A stretch of 64,000 nt of DNA from Prorocentrum cordatum (GCA_963575745.1 CAUYUJ010014550.1:1-64000); one strand, 5' to 3'; shown: positions 33,595 to 44,536, counted from the first letter of the stretch. The notes: generated from the sequence alone by a model not told the origin. Made by a program: numbers and translations.

Positions 33595-33950
33595 CAAACG
33601 CTTAGCTACGTTGCCCGTCGGAGCAACTGAGCAAATCAGCAACTGAGCAACTGAGCAACCTAGCAACTTGGCAGCTTAGCTCCAGAGCAACTGAGCAACC
33701 TAGCAACTGCGCGCTGGGGGGCCCTGCGCGTGATGGTACTCGTCAGGGCTGTTTGCAGGCGGGGGGGGGGCGCGCGGTTCCGTGGCCATAATGGATTCGC
33801 TGCGTTCGGGACGGTGGGGGCTATCAGCATGGAGTAGACCCAACGTGAGCAGCCCGCTAGCGTTGCCGCATTTTCGATCGTCATTTCGCCACGCATGCTG
33901 TTTCAAATAGGCAGGGCGGCAGCGATTCGCCGAAGGTGTCTTCGATGATA
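33595..33950. repeat. AGCAACTGA minisatellite plus linked segment, copy 1
   Basis: About a dozen 9-10-bp units (GCAACTGAGCAAC, GCAACCTAGCAAC) at 33616-33712. About 200 bp later comes a segment including GGCAGCGATTCGCCGAAGG followed by TGTCTTCGAT (33910-33947). Both parts recur in order at 34780-35015. Confidence 0.85.
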
Positions 33951-34779
33951 ACCACGACATCGCTCCGCCAGCATCACAAGGAGCTCGCTTGATAGTACCG
34001 CGCGCGAGTGAGAGAAGAGTCGGGCCGCGGAGGCAGGGGGAGAGGCAGGAAAGGAGGGGGGGAGGACGGGGAGGAAGAAACAGAGAGGGATAATGAATCA
34101 GGCAGAGGAGACAAAACAAGGACCACGAATGGCTGAGGGCGGGCAAAGGGAAGATGACGAACAACTCGAGGGGGGGGGGGGCGGGACCGCCCGCTCGCGC
34201 GCAGCGGGACAAGCCCGCTGCGCGCGAGTCCACCGCGCGAAGTCCTCTTCGAAAAAATGCTGCAGGAAGCTCGAAGCCCGCCGCCCCCAGAGCCCATGAT
34301 TGCGCCTGGCCGCGCCTCCAGGCGGAGGATGAAGAGGGGCAAGAAAGGAGGAATCTGGGATGGAGGGTTTGCAGTGGAAGAAGTGGAAGAGCTGGGAGAG
34401 GATGCGCGGGGGGGGGGCAGAATGGACGAGGACGCAGAGTTGGGAGGGCGAAGGTTGGTTGACCTTGGCGCCTGCTCGGCGATTCGCCTGACTATCGTGC
34501 GTCTTCGTCGCGCCCATCGTCGCCCTCATTTTCGAAGAGGCGAGACAGTTGAGCATTTGGCAGCACCCTAGGAAAGGGGATCAGCAAATGTCGGGCGAAA
34601 ACGCGGCAACGCTAGTGGTCTGCTCACATTGATCGTCTCCTGCACTAGTGGGTGGTTGCGTTGGATGTGGATTCACTAAGGGGAGGGGGGGACAGTTGGA
34701 TGAGGAAGAGGGTCCAAGTAGGATGGACAATGTCAACTTCGCAACTGTCGCAACTCTCATTAGCTCCGAAAGATCCAGC
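33951..34779. other. No recognisable gene
   Basis: GC-rich and purine-rich stretches, including runs of G at 34171-34180. No domain on either strand. Confidence 0.4.
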
Positions 34780-35015
34780 GGCGCAGCTGAGCAACTCAGC
34801 AACTGAGCAACTGATCAAACTCGCAACTGGGCAGCTTAGCAACAGAGCAACTGAGCAACCTAGCAACTTGGCAACTTAGCAACAGAGCAACTGAGCAGCT
34901 TTCGTGAACTCCTGGGGTGTCCAGTTTTAGTGCGGGGCCACGCTGTTCTACTTAACCACACTGGCTTTTCCAAATGGCAGGGGTGGCGGTGATTCGCCGA
35001 AGGCGTCTTCGATAA
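34780..35015. repeat. AGCAACTGA minisatellite plus linked segment, copy 2
   Basis: Second copy of the 33595-33950 arrangement: the 9-bp array at 34785-34897, then GGCGGTGATTCGCCGAAGGC with GTCTTCGATAA at 34985-35012. Here only about 90 bp separates the two parts. Confidence 0.85.
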
Positions 35016-35181
35016 AAAACCTTCGCATATCAAATCCCATCTCACACGATGGTCAACTCATGTCTCGTGCCATCCTCGGGGTTCCGATTCGCACCAGTCT
35101 CATATTGTTTTTTTGTCTCGGCGAGGCCAGGCGGCTCGCCTCGAGGGCGGTCGGACGGCAAGGCCAGCCGTCTCGCCTCGA

Positions 35182-36800
35182 TCACTTGGACGTGATCACC
35201 TGGAAGGCGCGATTGAACATCGCCAAGTGGAGCGCCGCCTTCTCCTGGAGGCCGTAGCTGCGCAGCTTCTTGGTGGCCGTCTGGACCTCCGTGCGCAGGA
35301 CTGGCTTTTCCATATCACCTGCAATCGCTTCGATGATCGCCTGCTCCGTCTTGGCGACCACAAGCGCCTGAAGGAAGATCATAGCATGCCTCATCTCGAC
35401 TGTGTCGGGGTTCGCGTCGCCAGCGTCCTGGAGGGCCGTCTTGTAGTCTTCGTGCTTCTTCTTGCGCTCGTCTGCGAGGTCGTGCGCATTGCCAAGGTCC
35501 ACATCCTTCAACTTCGCCTCGTAGACTGTCACGAGCTCCGACCACGGGACACCCTTCGCAGGCCTCCACGACTCGGTCACGCCGCCGTCGGCACCGTGCG
35601 TGTACGTCTTCTTCAGGGCCTCACGCACTGCCGTGACGCTCTCTTGCAAGGCGGCCTTGGCCTTCGCCACGGCCCTGGCGTGCACCGCCTTGTCGGCAGT
35701 GTGTGTGTGGCGTCCTTGACCGCGCTGGCCATCTGCACCACCTTGCCGACTGTCGCCTCCAACAAGTGCTTCTTGAGATCGCTGATCTCTGGCATCATGA
35801 CGTGCTCTGTTTCCTTCAGAGTGCAGAGGGCACGGCGCATCCTTGCCGTCGTCTCTTTCTGCTGCTCGACAGTGACCTCGTGGCTGCCGTCCTCAGTCGC
35901 TTGGATCGACTGCACGCTGAGGCTGCAGGTGGCCGAGGCCCGCACGGCGTCGAATAGGCGGCGGATCTCTGGGCCGCCCAGCGCGGGGATGGTATCGCAC
36001 AGCGTCGGCCCACAATCAATGAGCACCGGGTCGATCTGGGCCGAACCGTCGGGTGAGATCCAGTCCAGGAGCGTCTTGCAGCACTTCGCAAGCAAATCCA
36101 TCCCGACCTTATCGACCAGCTCGTGGCGCTGGACGCTCCCTGCGAACTTCACCGCGGCGTTGGCAGCCGTCCTCCGCTCGTCTTCGTCATTCTCGGTTGC
36201 CTTCCCGCTCAGCTCCTCCAGCGCACGTTTGAAGTTGTCGGCGCGGGCGGCCGCGTTCAGCTGTGCAACTCGGGACCCGACCTGCGACTGCGACTCAGCC
36301 ATGGCGGCAGACATGGGAAACGCAATCACGGACGCAGCGAGCAGCTTCTGGAGTGAGTCCAAAAGCGTTGTGTCCGTCAGCACACCTTCTGCATCAAGAA
36401 GCTCCTTCACGAGGGCCGTCACCTTGTCGGAAAGCTTGGTGGATACCTTGCTGAGGCAATCTTGTGGAATGACGGCCTGCATGTCAACCATGGCCTCGCA
36501 GTGCGACTGCAACTTCTGCGCGAGGCCCTTGCGATCTTCTGGGGCGGACGGGCTGTCGGACATCAGCTTATCCATATCTTTCAGAATGTCGTCCTTCTCG
36601 ATCAGCATGGGAATCGCGTCCTTGTAGGTCTTCAAACGGTTCTTCCAAAACTCGGTTGTGTCCACGGCGTGGAGGATCCGCACCTGGACACAGTCTGACG
36701 ACTTCGTCATGTGCTTGATCAAATCTTGAACGTCTTCATGTCCATCAGCGGTCGGCAGGAAGTCAATCAACGTGACGATGGCCCTCATGGTGGTGAGAAC
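35182..36800 (-). CDS. Hypothetical protein, 3' exon (about 535 codons, one frameshift)
   Basis: The exon probably starts after the acceptor CAACAG at 36801-36806 and opens VLTTMRAIVTLIDFLPTADG. It is helical and charged with no transmembrane segment, and no known domain is recognised. The frame runs to about 35695, then the phase changes across a CA dinucleotide run (KDATHT...). It resumes as ADKAVHARAVAKAKAALQ and ends NRAFQVITSK, with the stop at 35182. Amino-acid composition is balanced on both sides of the run, so a 2-bp length error or mutation there is the simplest explanation. It follows the exon at 37115-39070 in phase (FIQ|VLTTM). Confidence 0.7.
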
Positions 36801-37114
36801 CTGTTGCTGGCGTAAACATACGACACTTACTTGGCACACTGGAATCTCAGGTGAACCTCATCTTGGATCTCTCCTCCTCCCTCCTCCTCCTCCGGCCTCC
36901 TCCTCCTCCTCCTCCCTCCTTCTCCTCCTTCTCCTCCCTCCTCCTCCTCCTCCCCTCCTTCCGCCCCGTCCTCCTCCTCATCACCCCCCCCTCCCCCCTC
37001 GGTAGAGGGGGGGGGAACCCTCCCCCCCCCTCCCCCGAGAGAGGGGGGAAGGGGAGGAGGAGGAGGGAGGGAGGAGGAGGGAGCCAAAACTGTTTAGGGG
37101 GCCGTAGGAACATC
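36801..37114 (-). other. Intron with GA-AG ends, TCC microsatellite inside
   Basis: On the minus strand the upstream exon would end ...ATCCAG, the intron begin GATGTT and end CAACAG, and the next exon begin GTTCTC. Both exons are then in phase 0. GA donors are known as a minority type in dinoflagellates. CAG|G occurs at both borders. The interior is mostly a TCC/GGA-rich tract. Confidence 0.5.
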
Positions 37115-39070
37115 CTGGATGAAGGAAGCGGCGTCCCTGGGCAGCTCCCAAATGTCCTCGTCCTTGAACACTTTCACGGCGGCCAGAGCGTAAGCCTTGA
37201 GGGTCGCCAGCTTCGAAATCCCGTCGAATATCCAAGGGCGCACATGCTCGGAGTAGACCACCTTGACGAAGTGTCTCAGCAAAGACCTCAAGCTGTCGCC
37301 AATCGCCTCCTCAGTTCCGCTTGTCACACAAGCCATGCCGAAGCTCGGGTTGATGAGGTCGAGCTTATGTCCCTCTGGTGGCGCCCAGCACCGAAAGACC
37401 TTCAAATGACCTTCCCAATCTGCAGCATCAGATAGTGTAGATTGCCTCAAATCAGCTATGCTGAAGATGATGCTCTTAGGCCATACCAGCTCAGCCTCGT
37501 CTTCGAACTCTTGGATGGTATCGGACAGCTCGGGCCAAGATTTCCCTCTCACAAACGTCGGGTTGCGCAACTCGCAGGCCGTATCGAGCTTCGAGATGTA
37601 CTTGAGACGGAGCTTGGCTTCGATCTTGGTCGTCTCCTTCGTCAGGTCGTCCTGCGCCTTAGCCTTCAGAGGCGTCAAGCTCCGTCGGTCCTTGATGCCG
37701 TCGAGGAAGAGCTGGACGGGGTACTTCGACTTGATGCTGCCGACCGTTGCTCCTTGGGAGAGTAAACGAGACGATGGAAGTCGACTCATGTTGTTGCTGA
37801 TGCTCATTGTGCGACGAACGATGCGACGGACGACGGACGAATGACGATCGACACATCGCGATCGTCGACGAACCACGAATGACGAACGACGAAGAACGAC
37901 ATACGACGACGAACGGAGTTCCCAGGAGCCCGGGCTCCAAGGAGCATCAACAGCACGATCCCCAGCTCTCACATGATATTGGAGCTGTTGCTGCTGCTGG
38001 GATGTATGGCCATGAGTAGCATGGCCATGTGTGTCAGCAGCAGTACCAGCTCCAATGTCATCGTCGTCACCACGGGGGCGGGATTTGGAACCAGTAGGTC
38101 CGTCGTCGTCGCCGAAGGCGCTCGCGGAGCCCAAGCTCTCACGAGTGTTATCGCGACCTCCACCTGCCGCGCTAGCTGCAGGGCGAGAAGCCATCGAAAC
38201 TCTCGACGAGGCGTCGTCGAAGTCCCTGGGGCAATCCTTCCGCGGGTCGGAGGAGGCGCCTCTCGAAAGCCGCTGCCTCTTGCCCGCTGGCGGTGAGGGT
38301 AGAGGTGTCTGGGCGCGACTCCCCGCGGCAACGCCCTCAAGCTCTGGGCCATCATCTTCTTGCTCCTCAGCAGCCTCCTCGCCGCCGCCCGCCTTGTCGT
38401 CCTTAGCTCTCTTGAGGGTCTTCTCTCTGAACATAGTAAATGGGGTGAGGCCCTTTACGAGTGCTGCGGCTGCGCCGCTCTCGGACAATGCCACCGCACT
38501 CGCGTGGGCGAACGCCTCCGTGGCGTGGCTGTCGTAGAGCAAGGCGCGCGCAGTCAGGAAGGTGTTAGCAAGCGTTACCAACTGCGACTGGCTGATCTCT
38601 ACCTTGCGGAAATGCTTAGTCTCGGGATCAGAAAGAAAGAGGTACAGCGTATCTTCCTCGTTGGCGTCCCGCATCGAGGGGTGCGCGATCTTCAGCTGCG
38701 CCTTCAACATTGGCTTGGACAACCGAGCGACTCCGCAACTGGCACGCATCTCGCTCTCCGTCCACGCGTCGAACTTGTAGTAAACCTCCACAACGCTCTG
38801 CGTGCCCGTGCTCACGTTCTTGTCGCCGAACTGGAAGGTCGGGTTCTCGAAGGAGTCATCATGGAGCTCCATCTGTGTCTTGCGAGCCTGCTCGGTCTTC
38901 TTCCTGCAGTCGCCGCCCTTGTGATAATCCTTCGCGAACAGCTCCCACGTGTCGTGCATCAGCACGCGCGCGCCGAGGAGGTAGCACTCCTCGCACGCGT
39001 CGCCGATGGGGGTCACCACGGGCACGCCAGCGCCTGAGGTAGATTTCTCAGTCATTGCCCACTTCACATC
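37115..39070 (-). CDS. Hypothetical protein, central exon with CEEC motif
   Basis: The exon starts after the pyrimidine-rich acceptor TTTTCTATTACAG (39071 on), reading DVKWAMTEKSTSGAGV. If it were a first exon, ATG at 39055 would be the start. Near the N-terminus GDACEECYLLG, then a Cys about 30 residues on (GGDC), could bind zinc. The middle is acidic and Ser-rich with basic clusters such as AGKRQRL, a possible nuclear signal. After a gln-rich stretch a less constrained Arg-rich part follows (about 37800-37990), derived from a CGACGAAC-like repeat. The C-terminal third (SKYPVQLFLDGIKDRRS to WIFDGISKLATLKAYALAAV) is compact and well composed. I do not recognise the family. Confidence 0.75.
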
Positions 39071-39479
39071 CTGTAATAGAAAAGGACAAGGATAAGAGAA
39101 GTGACGATGAGGGACGAGGATATTGGAGGATTTGAGGAGGTTAAGAGGAGGGACAATCCTTGAGGTTCGACGTCCGCTCGCAACATGCACACGTGCACGT
39201 CGATTGGCCCGCTGTTTTTCTCTGTCTTTTCACTGGAGACAACTCTGGCCCACCTAGAGCGGGTTTGCCGCCGCAGCGACCCCTCGCGCCACTCGAAGCT
39301 GCTCCTGCTCCGCGGCCCTTCTGCTCCTTCTTACCCGCCATGGCGAACACCGCAAGCGGAAGGATGGATCCAAGGTATTCGAATCAAACTGGCCTCGCGA
39401 GTACCGCTAGCGCAACTGACTCTGGTCAAAATGGCCTCGACGAGGTGGGGGTGGACACTGGTATATACACGCGCACCGT

Positions 39480-40110
39480 GCCAGCCCACCAGCCCCAAGA
39501 GGCCCCACATCGTTGATGTTCATTCTGCTTGTCCCAAGGCCCCAAACCGCCGAGGCTTCCCAAGAAGGCCCCAAGAGGCACAAATCGTCGATGCTTCCCA
39601 AGAGCCCAAGAGGTCATACATCGCTGATGCTTCCAAAGGCCCCAAGAGGCCCAAACCGTTGATGTTCATTGTCTTTTTCCATGTGTTCTCGCGTTTGCTC
39701 GCTATGTTGTTCCATTGTGCTTTCCCAACGCGTAAAAAAACAAACGCCGATGGTTTTTAAGCTTGCATGTGTTTTTCAAGGGTTGGGGGCCGAAACAAAA
39801 CAATACTTTTCAACCACCGAAAAAAAAAACAGCTCACGAGAGACCCCAAGGAGGGGCCCTATGGGGGGAACGCGAACTGACAATTCGAGACCTGTGCACC
39901 AGGAAGCCCCCAGGAGGCGTGAGGAAGCCCCCAAGAGAGCCCAATATGCCCCCAGTGGCCCAAGAGGCCCCACGAAGCCCCCAATATACAGAAAAAGAAA
40001 CCCCAAGGAGCCCCCGAACGGCCCCAAGAGGTGTCAGAACTGCCTCCAAGAGGCCACCGAGATGCCTCCCAAGATATCCACACAAACCTCCAAGAGGCCT
40101 CTAACCCAGA
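39480..40110. repeat. CCCCAAGAGG-type minisatellites
   Basis: Irregular units with CCCAAGAGGC and a GTCGATGCTTCC/GTTGATGTTCAT spacer (39480-39670), then CCCCCAAGAGAGCCC units (39880-40110). The interval 39680-39880 is unrelated sequence with short A runs. Confidence 0.85.
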
Positions 40111-40204
40111 ACCCAGGCACAGTGGCGGGATTGGCCGAAGGCCACTAGATAATTACACGAACAAGATGCGAACCATGGCTGGCATTCAGCACCACATAGA
40201 TTGC

Positions 40205-40460
40205 ACCCAGTTGTCGTCGTCGTCACCGTCGTCTTCGTATTCGTCAGCAACCTGTCTTCCGTCGTCGTCGTCGTATTCATCTGCCGCCGTCGTCGTCGTC
40301 GTCTTCATCGTCATGTCGTCGTCGTCGTCGTCATCGTCATCGTCGTCGTCGTCGTCATGTCGTCGTCGTCGTCATGTCGTCATCGTCATCGTCGTCGACT
40401 TCGTCCGCGTCGTCGTTTTCGTCGTCGTCATCGTCGTCGTGTCATCGTCGCAGACTGACG
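40205..40460. repeat. (CGT)n microsatellite
   Basis: GTCGTC and CATCGT triplets over about 250 bp, imperfect. Ser/Val/Arg-rich frames here are artefacts. Confidence 0.95.
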
Positions 40461-40697
40461 CATCGAGAGTTTTTGTTTGTTTTGTTTTCTGTTTGTTCAA
40501 TCGGCTCAGGGCTGCGAGAGTTGCTCGTGGCTCGCTGCCGCTAGCATATGGGGCCACGCTTGTGGCTGCTGACATGGAGGCCACGCTTGTGGCTGCTGAC
40601 ATGGATGAAGTCGCCCACGTGGACGGCGTAGAATGCGTAGACGTGGAAGTCGCAGACTGCTAACATGGAAGAAGTCGCATGGCTAAAGGGAAACTTC

Positions 40698-41577
40698 CTG
40701 GCTATCGGGCGGCAGGGTACCTGGCTCAAGGGTATCCGCTGGCGGCAAGGTATCTGGCTGAAAGGCATCTCCTGGCGGCAGGGTACTTGGCTGAAGGGCA
40801 TCCGCTCGCTGCTGCTCTCCGATAGGCCCTCGCTGCAAGACAAACCCCTTCCATTTGGGACGCGGCGACCTTATAATTGAACTGGCGTTCGAAAGTTGAG
40901 GCACTGGAAACCCTTGGCCGTCGTCGCCCAATGAGTCCTCCACAACGGTGGCAGCTTCAGCAGCAACATGACCCTGGAATGCTGCTTGACTCTCGACGGG
41001 CAAGAGTGGAGTGGTGGAAGGCACAGGAACGGTGTCAAGACCAAACTGACTGCCCGTGGCGGATGGAACAGGATGGAAGCCCGCCGCCTTCGGCGCGTTC
41101 TCGACCTGGGCTGACTCATGGTGGAGGCCCACCGCCTTCGGCGCGTCCTCGACCTGCTGCGGCTGACCCCACGCCACAGAGTGGGAGTTCACCGTCGGCT
41201 CGCTCGGCGTGCCCTTCGTCTCCTGCTCGACCACGTAAGGAACGCCCACGACCTCCACATCACTCGATGACTCGCCGTCCTTGCCCTTCGTCTTGAGCTT
41301 CTTCGCCGCTGGCCCTACCTGGTGCATCGGCCTCGCCTCCCGAACTTGCGGCCTGGCCTCCCGATCCTGCCTCCTCGGGAGCTGGCGGCGCTCGCACAGG
41401 TCCGCTAGCTGTAGAGCTCTTTGTCACAAGCTCAATCTCGGCTGGCACACTGAAGTTCAGTGTGCCCTGCAAGTGTTCGGGCGGATCTTCGCACAGCAAC
41501 TGCAGGCGCAGGGTGTGGCCCTTGACGTTGTGCAAGCGTGGGGGCGGCGTGCTTGCGCCATGTTCAGGAAGAGACAT
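40698..41577 (-). CDS. Hypothetical protein, probable first exon
   Basis: ATG at 41577 opens MSLPEHGASTPPPRLHNVKG, continuing TLRLQLLCEDPPEHLQGTLN. A possible acceptor (CACACGCAG) lies about 12 bp upstream on this strand, so the 5' UTR may be spliced. The phase changes once near 41320, between GGEADAP and the other-frame HQVGPAAKKLKTKGK. The lysine-rich end of that segment could act as a nuclear signal. The rest is Pro/Ser/Val-rich and disordered, with repeated VENAPKAAGF/VEDAPKAVGL and TLPPxD units, finishing EPGTLPPDSQ. If the intron at 39071-40697 is not real, the frame ends at 40683. Confidence 0.55.
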
Positions 41578-41639
41578 CGAAGCCGACCGACTGCGTGTGA
41601 AGTGATACCAAGAACACAAATGCAATATACATATAGAAA

Positions 41640-42185
41640 TCAAAGATGTCTAGCCGCCCAAACTGCTGTAAGCTCAAATTGCTGTGGGACAACAATATTC
41701 TGAGTTGGACTGAGAGATTGCTGAGCTGGAATGAGCTGGACTGTCAGGCATACGAGAGTCTCAGCTAAGCCAAGCTGCGCTCCTGACGGCCAGCTGGACA
41801 GCCAATCGCTGAGCTGGATAGTCTAAGTAAGCTAGGCAATATCGGCAGCTAAGCTGTCTGAAACTGCATAGAGTCTAAGCTAAGCTGCGCTACTGACAGT
41901 CCAGCGGTAGGCGTATGTCGGGGCCCTTGCGCTCCTTGCAAATAATATTTATAAGGCCCCCCCCCGACGCAGCGAGCCCAAGAGGCGCTCGTTCTTGCAG
42001 CCAAGTCCTTACGTTTTTGCCTTTTCTGGCAGAAAAATCACCCAAAAACAAAAAATGGTAGGACCTTCAGCGGCCCCTCCTCCCCTCCCCCTCCCCTCGG
42101 GAACGGCTCCCCCCCCGGCTGCGCCCGCCCGAGCGCGGTGGCGGAATCGCGCGGCAGCGCAACTAGATTGTTTGTTTTTTTTTGT
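41640..42185. other. Short GCTGAGCTGGA-like repeats, no gene
   Basis: 41700-41910 contains scattered AGCTAAGC, GAGCTGGA and TGACAG(T)CCAGC motifs, including two related blocks near 41760 and 41880. The remainder is unique. Confidence 0.5.
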
Positions 42186-42385
42186 GGTGCGTTGCTGCCC
42201 TCCCCCATGCTCGCACCAGGGATCACTGGGAGATCAGACCACCGTTGTTTTGGTGCGCTGCTGCCCTCCCCCATGCTCGCACCAGGGATCACTGGGAGAC
42301 CAGACCACCGTTGTTTTTGTTGGTGCGTTGCTGCCCTCCCCCATGCTCGCACCAGGGATCACTGGGAGATCAGACCACCTGTTTG
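42186..42385. repeat. ~68-bp tandem repeat, three copies
   Basis: Copies start with GCTGCCCTCCCCCATGCTCG and continue CACCAGGGATCACTGGGAGA, separated by variable GTTGTTTTTG spacers. Spacing is about 67 and 70 bp. Confidence 0.95.
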
Positions 42386-42519
42386 TTTGTTGTTTGTCGC
42401 CGCGGTGCTGTCCCACCGCATCGCTTGAGACATCCTCGCAGTTTTCCCAGACACCCGAAGACCCAAGAGAGCCGCACGGCAGCCCCGAGACCACTGGGCC
42501 CTGGAAGGCCGAGGACCCC

Positions 42520-42700
42520 AATGGACCCGCACGGCAGCACGGCAGAGCAGACCAACACGGCAGAGAAGCAAGGCAGACCAGCCTTGCAGACCAGCATGGC
42601 AGATCAGCGCGGCAGCTCAGTAGCACTGCAGATCAGCAGGGCAGACCAGCACGGCAAACCAGACGGGCACGGCAGGAGCCCAACATGCCCAAGACGCCCA
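42520..42700. repeat. CAGACCAGCACGG minisatellite
   Basis: Irregular units of 12-18 bp based on GGCAGACCAGCA and GGCAGAGCAG. Resulting open frames are repetitive. Confidence 0.85.
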
Positions 42701-42714
42701 AGGAACCCAAATAA

Positions 42715-43075
42715 TACCACAAAAGGCGCACCCCTCACGCGGATCCGCGAAAGGGGGGTTGGGACGGGCAGTCGCGACCCCTCCCCCCCCCCAGCACTTG
42801 GTGCTGGAGGGGGGGGGGGGGGTTCGTGACCTTCGCCCCCGCCCGTGGGAGCCCCCGTTCGCGGATCGCAGGCGGCGAGGCGGAAGCCTAGGGCTAGTGC
42901 CCACCGCTACACCCCTCACGCGGGTCCGCCAAAGAGGGGTTGGGACGGGCAGTCACGACCCTTCCTTCCCCCCAACGCTTGGCGCTGGAGGGGAGGGGGG
43001 TCGTGACCTTCGCCCCCGCCCGTGGGGGCCCCCTTTCGCGGGCCCCGAGGCGGCAAGGCGGAATCCTAAGGCGAA
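42715..43075. repeat. ~185-bp tandem duplication with C-run/G-run hairpins
   Basis: Copies at 42725-42900 and 42908-43075 share CACCCCTCACGCGG, GGGTTGGGACGGGCAGT, TTCGCCCCCGCCCGTGGG and a GGCGGCGAGGCGGAA-like end. Each contains a C-run, a short stem (CAGCAC/GTGCTG in copy 1) and a G-run, forming a near palindrome. Confidence 0.9.
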
Positions 43076-43079
43076 TGCC

Positions 43080-43312
43080 CAAAAGTGCCCAGAAAGGACC
43101 CAAAGATGCCCATAAAGGCCCAAAGACGTGCCCGCCCAAGACGCCCAAGACAGCGTCCAAGATGGCCCGAGACGGCCTCCAATACGGCCCACCCAAGGCA
43201 GCCTCCAAGATTGCCCACCCAAGGCGGCCCACCCAAGACGTCCCCCAAGACAACCCGCCCAAGACGGCGCCCAAGACGGCCCGAGACGGTCTCCAAGACG
43301 GCCCGTTGTGAC
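43080..43312. repeat. CCCAAGACGGCC minisatellite
   Basis: About 17 irregular units of 10-15 bp (CCCAAGACGGC, CTCCAAGATGGCC). Similar in kind to 39880-40110 and 54240-54365. Confidence 0.85.
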
Positions 43313-43685
43313 AGCGGAGCAGCTCGGGCGCGAACGCGCGGCTCAGGCCCAGACGGGCGGGGAGGCAGGGTGCGCGCGGTGGCGGGGAAGGCAAGGTAGC
43401 GGCGTGGTGGCGCGGAGGCAGAGTGGATCTCGGGGCAATGGCGGTGGGGGAGGGCGCGGGCGCTGTTGAAAGGGAGGGCGGGGGGAGGATGCGGATGCGG
43501 TGCGGGGGCGGCGATTGTGTTCCGTCTGAGCGGGCGTCGGGCGGGCGCAAGCAGCGGGCCAGAGGAAGCGCGGCGATGGGGGGCGGGAGACGCTTGCGAG
43601 AAGGTGGCGGCGGGGACGGCGGGGAGGGCGGGGTGGGGGGGGGTAGATTGCGAAATATGACCACGGCGTGATGGGGGTGGCACGG

Positions 43686-43687
<2 letters not shown>
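43313..43687. other. No recognisable gene
   Basis: Very GC-rich, G-rich toward 43687. Nothing recognised. Confidence 0.4.
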
Positions 43688-43722
<35 letters not shown>

Positions 43723-43750
43723 TTGTGTGTGTGTGTGTGTGTGTGTGTGT

Positions 43751-43807
<57 letters not shown>

Positions 43808-43866
43808 GGTTGTTTGTGTGTGTGTGTGTGGGTGTGTGTGGTGTTGTGTGTGTGTGTGTGTGTGTG

Positions 43867-43913
<47 letters not shown>

Positions 43914-44275
43914 GTGTGTGTTGTGTGTGGGTGTGTGGGTGTGGGGGGGGGGGGGGGGGGGGTAGATTGCGAAAATTTGAGGATTTCGGTGCTGCTGGGG
44001 TGGTGTGCGGGGGCGTGGGGGGGGGGGGGGGGGGGGGGGGGGGTGCGTTGTGGTGTGTGTGTGTGTGTGTGATGTGGTGTGTGTGTGTGTGGCGTGTGTG
44101 TGTTTTGTGTGTGTGTGTGTGTGTGTGTGGTTGTGTGTGTGTGTGTTGTGTGCGTTGTTTGTTGTGTGGTGGGTGCTGTGTGTGTGTGTGTGGTGTATTG
44201 TGTGTGTGTGTGTGTGTGGTGTGTGTGTGTGCGTGGGGTGGGGGGTGGGGGGGGGGGGGGGGGGGGGGGGGGTTT
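43688..44275. repeat. Imperfect (TG)n with long G-runs
   Basis: TG blocks at 43688-43948 and 44055-44235 are interrupted by single extra T or G. G-runs lie at 43943-43961, 44019-44043 and 44248-44272. Cys/Val-rich or His/Thr-rich open frames are artefacts. Run lengths in such sequence are unreliable. Confidence 0.95.
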
Positions 44276-44473
44276 AGAATGGGTAGAATGCGAAAACCCG
44301 TGCCTCCAGACGTACTGCGGCTTCGTAATATGCGGCGCAATTGTGTTCCAGAGCTACTACGGTGTCGTATTTGGTCGCGCAAGGGTGTTCAGGAAGTACT
44401 GCGGATTGGTACTTGTTTGCGCAGGGGTGTCTGCTTGGTAAAACCGAATGGTACTTTGTTGCGCATGGCCGTG

Positions 44474-44475
<2 letters not shown>
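44276..44475 (+). repeat. ~50-bp degenerate repeat ahead of the A-run
   Basis: GCGCAATTGTGTTCCAG, GCGCAAGGGTGTTCAGG and GCGCAGGGGTGTCTGC recur at about 40-50-bp spacing, each near a TACTGCGG/TACTACGG motif. Related short motifs (GCGAATTCGAACTTGCG) continue after the A-run. Confidence 0.6.

Positions 44476-44533
<58 letters not shown>
44476..44533 (+). repeat. Run of 58 A
   Basis: A homopolymer of 58 A on the plus strand. It could be the tail of a retroposed RNA ending at 44475. I found no convincing target-site duplication by eye, so it may also be an expanded microsatellite. Confidence 0.9.

Positions 44534-44536
<3 letters not shown>

Larger units (their letters stand above)
39071..40697 (-). 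other. Probable intron with GA-AG ends, filled with repeats
   Basis: The upstream exon would end GATAGCCAG at 40698, and the intron would begin GAAGTT and end TTACAG at 39071. Both flanks are phase 0 and share CAG|GA. Contents are CCCAAGAGG-type minisatellites (39480-39670, 39880-40110), a CGT microsatellite (40205-40460) and two 21-bp GTGGCTGCTGACATGGA units (40560-40605). Joining these exons is an inference from phase and ends. Confidence 0.4.

Noticed and set aside
39426-39446. GGTCAAAATGGCC as a reversed leader relict
   Set aside because: Only the central ATTTTG part matches; both ends disagree.
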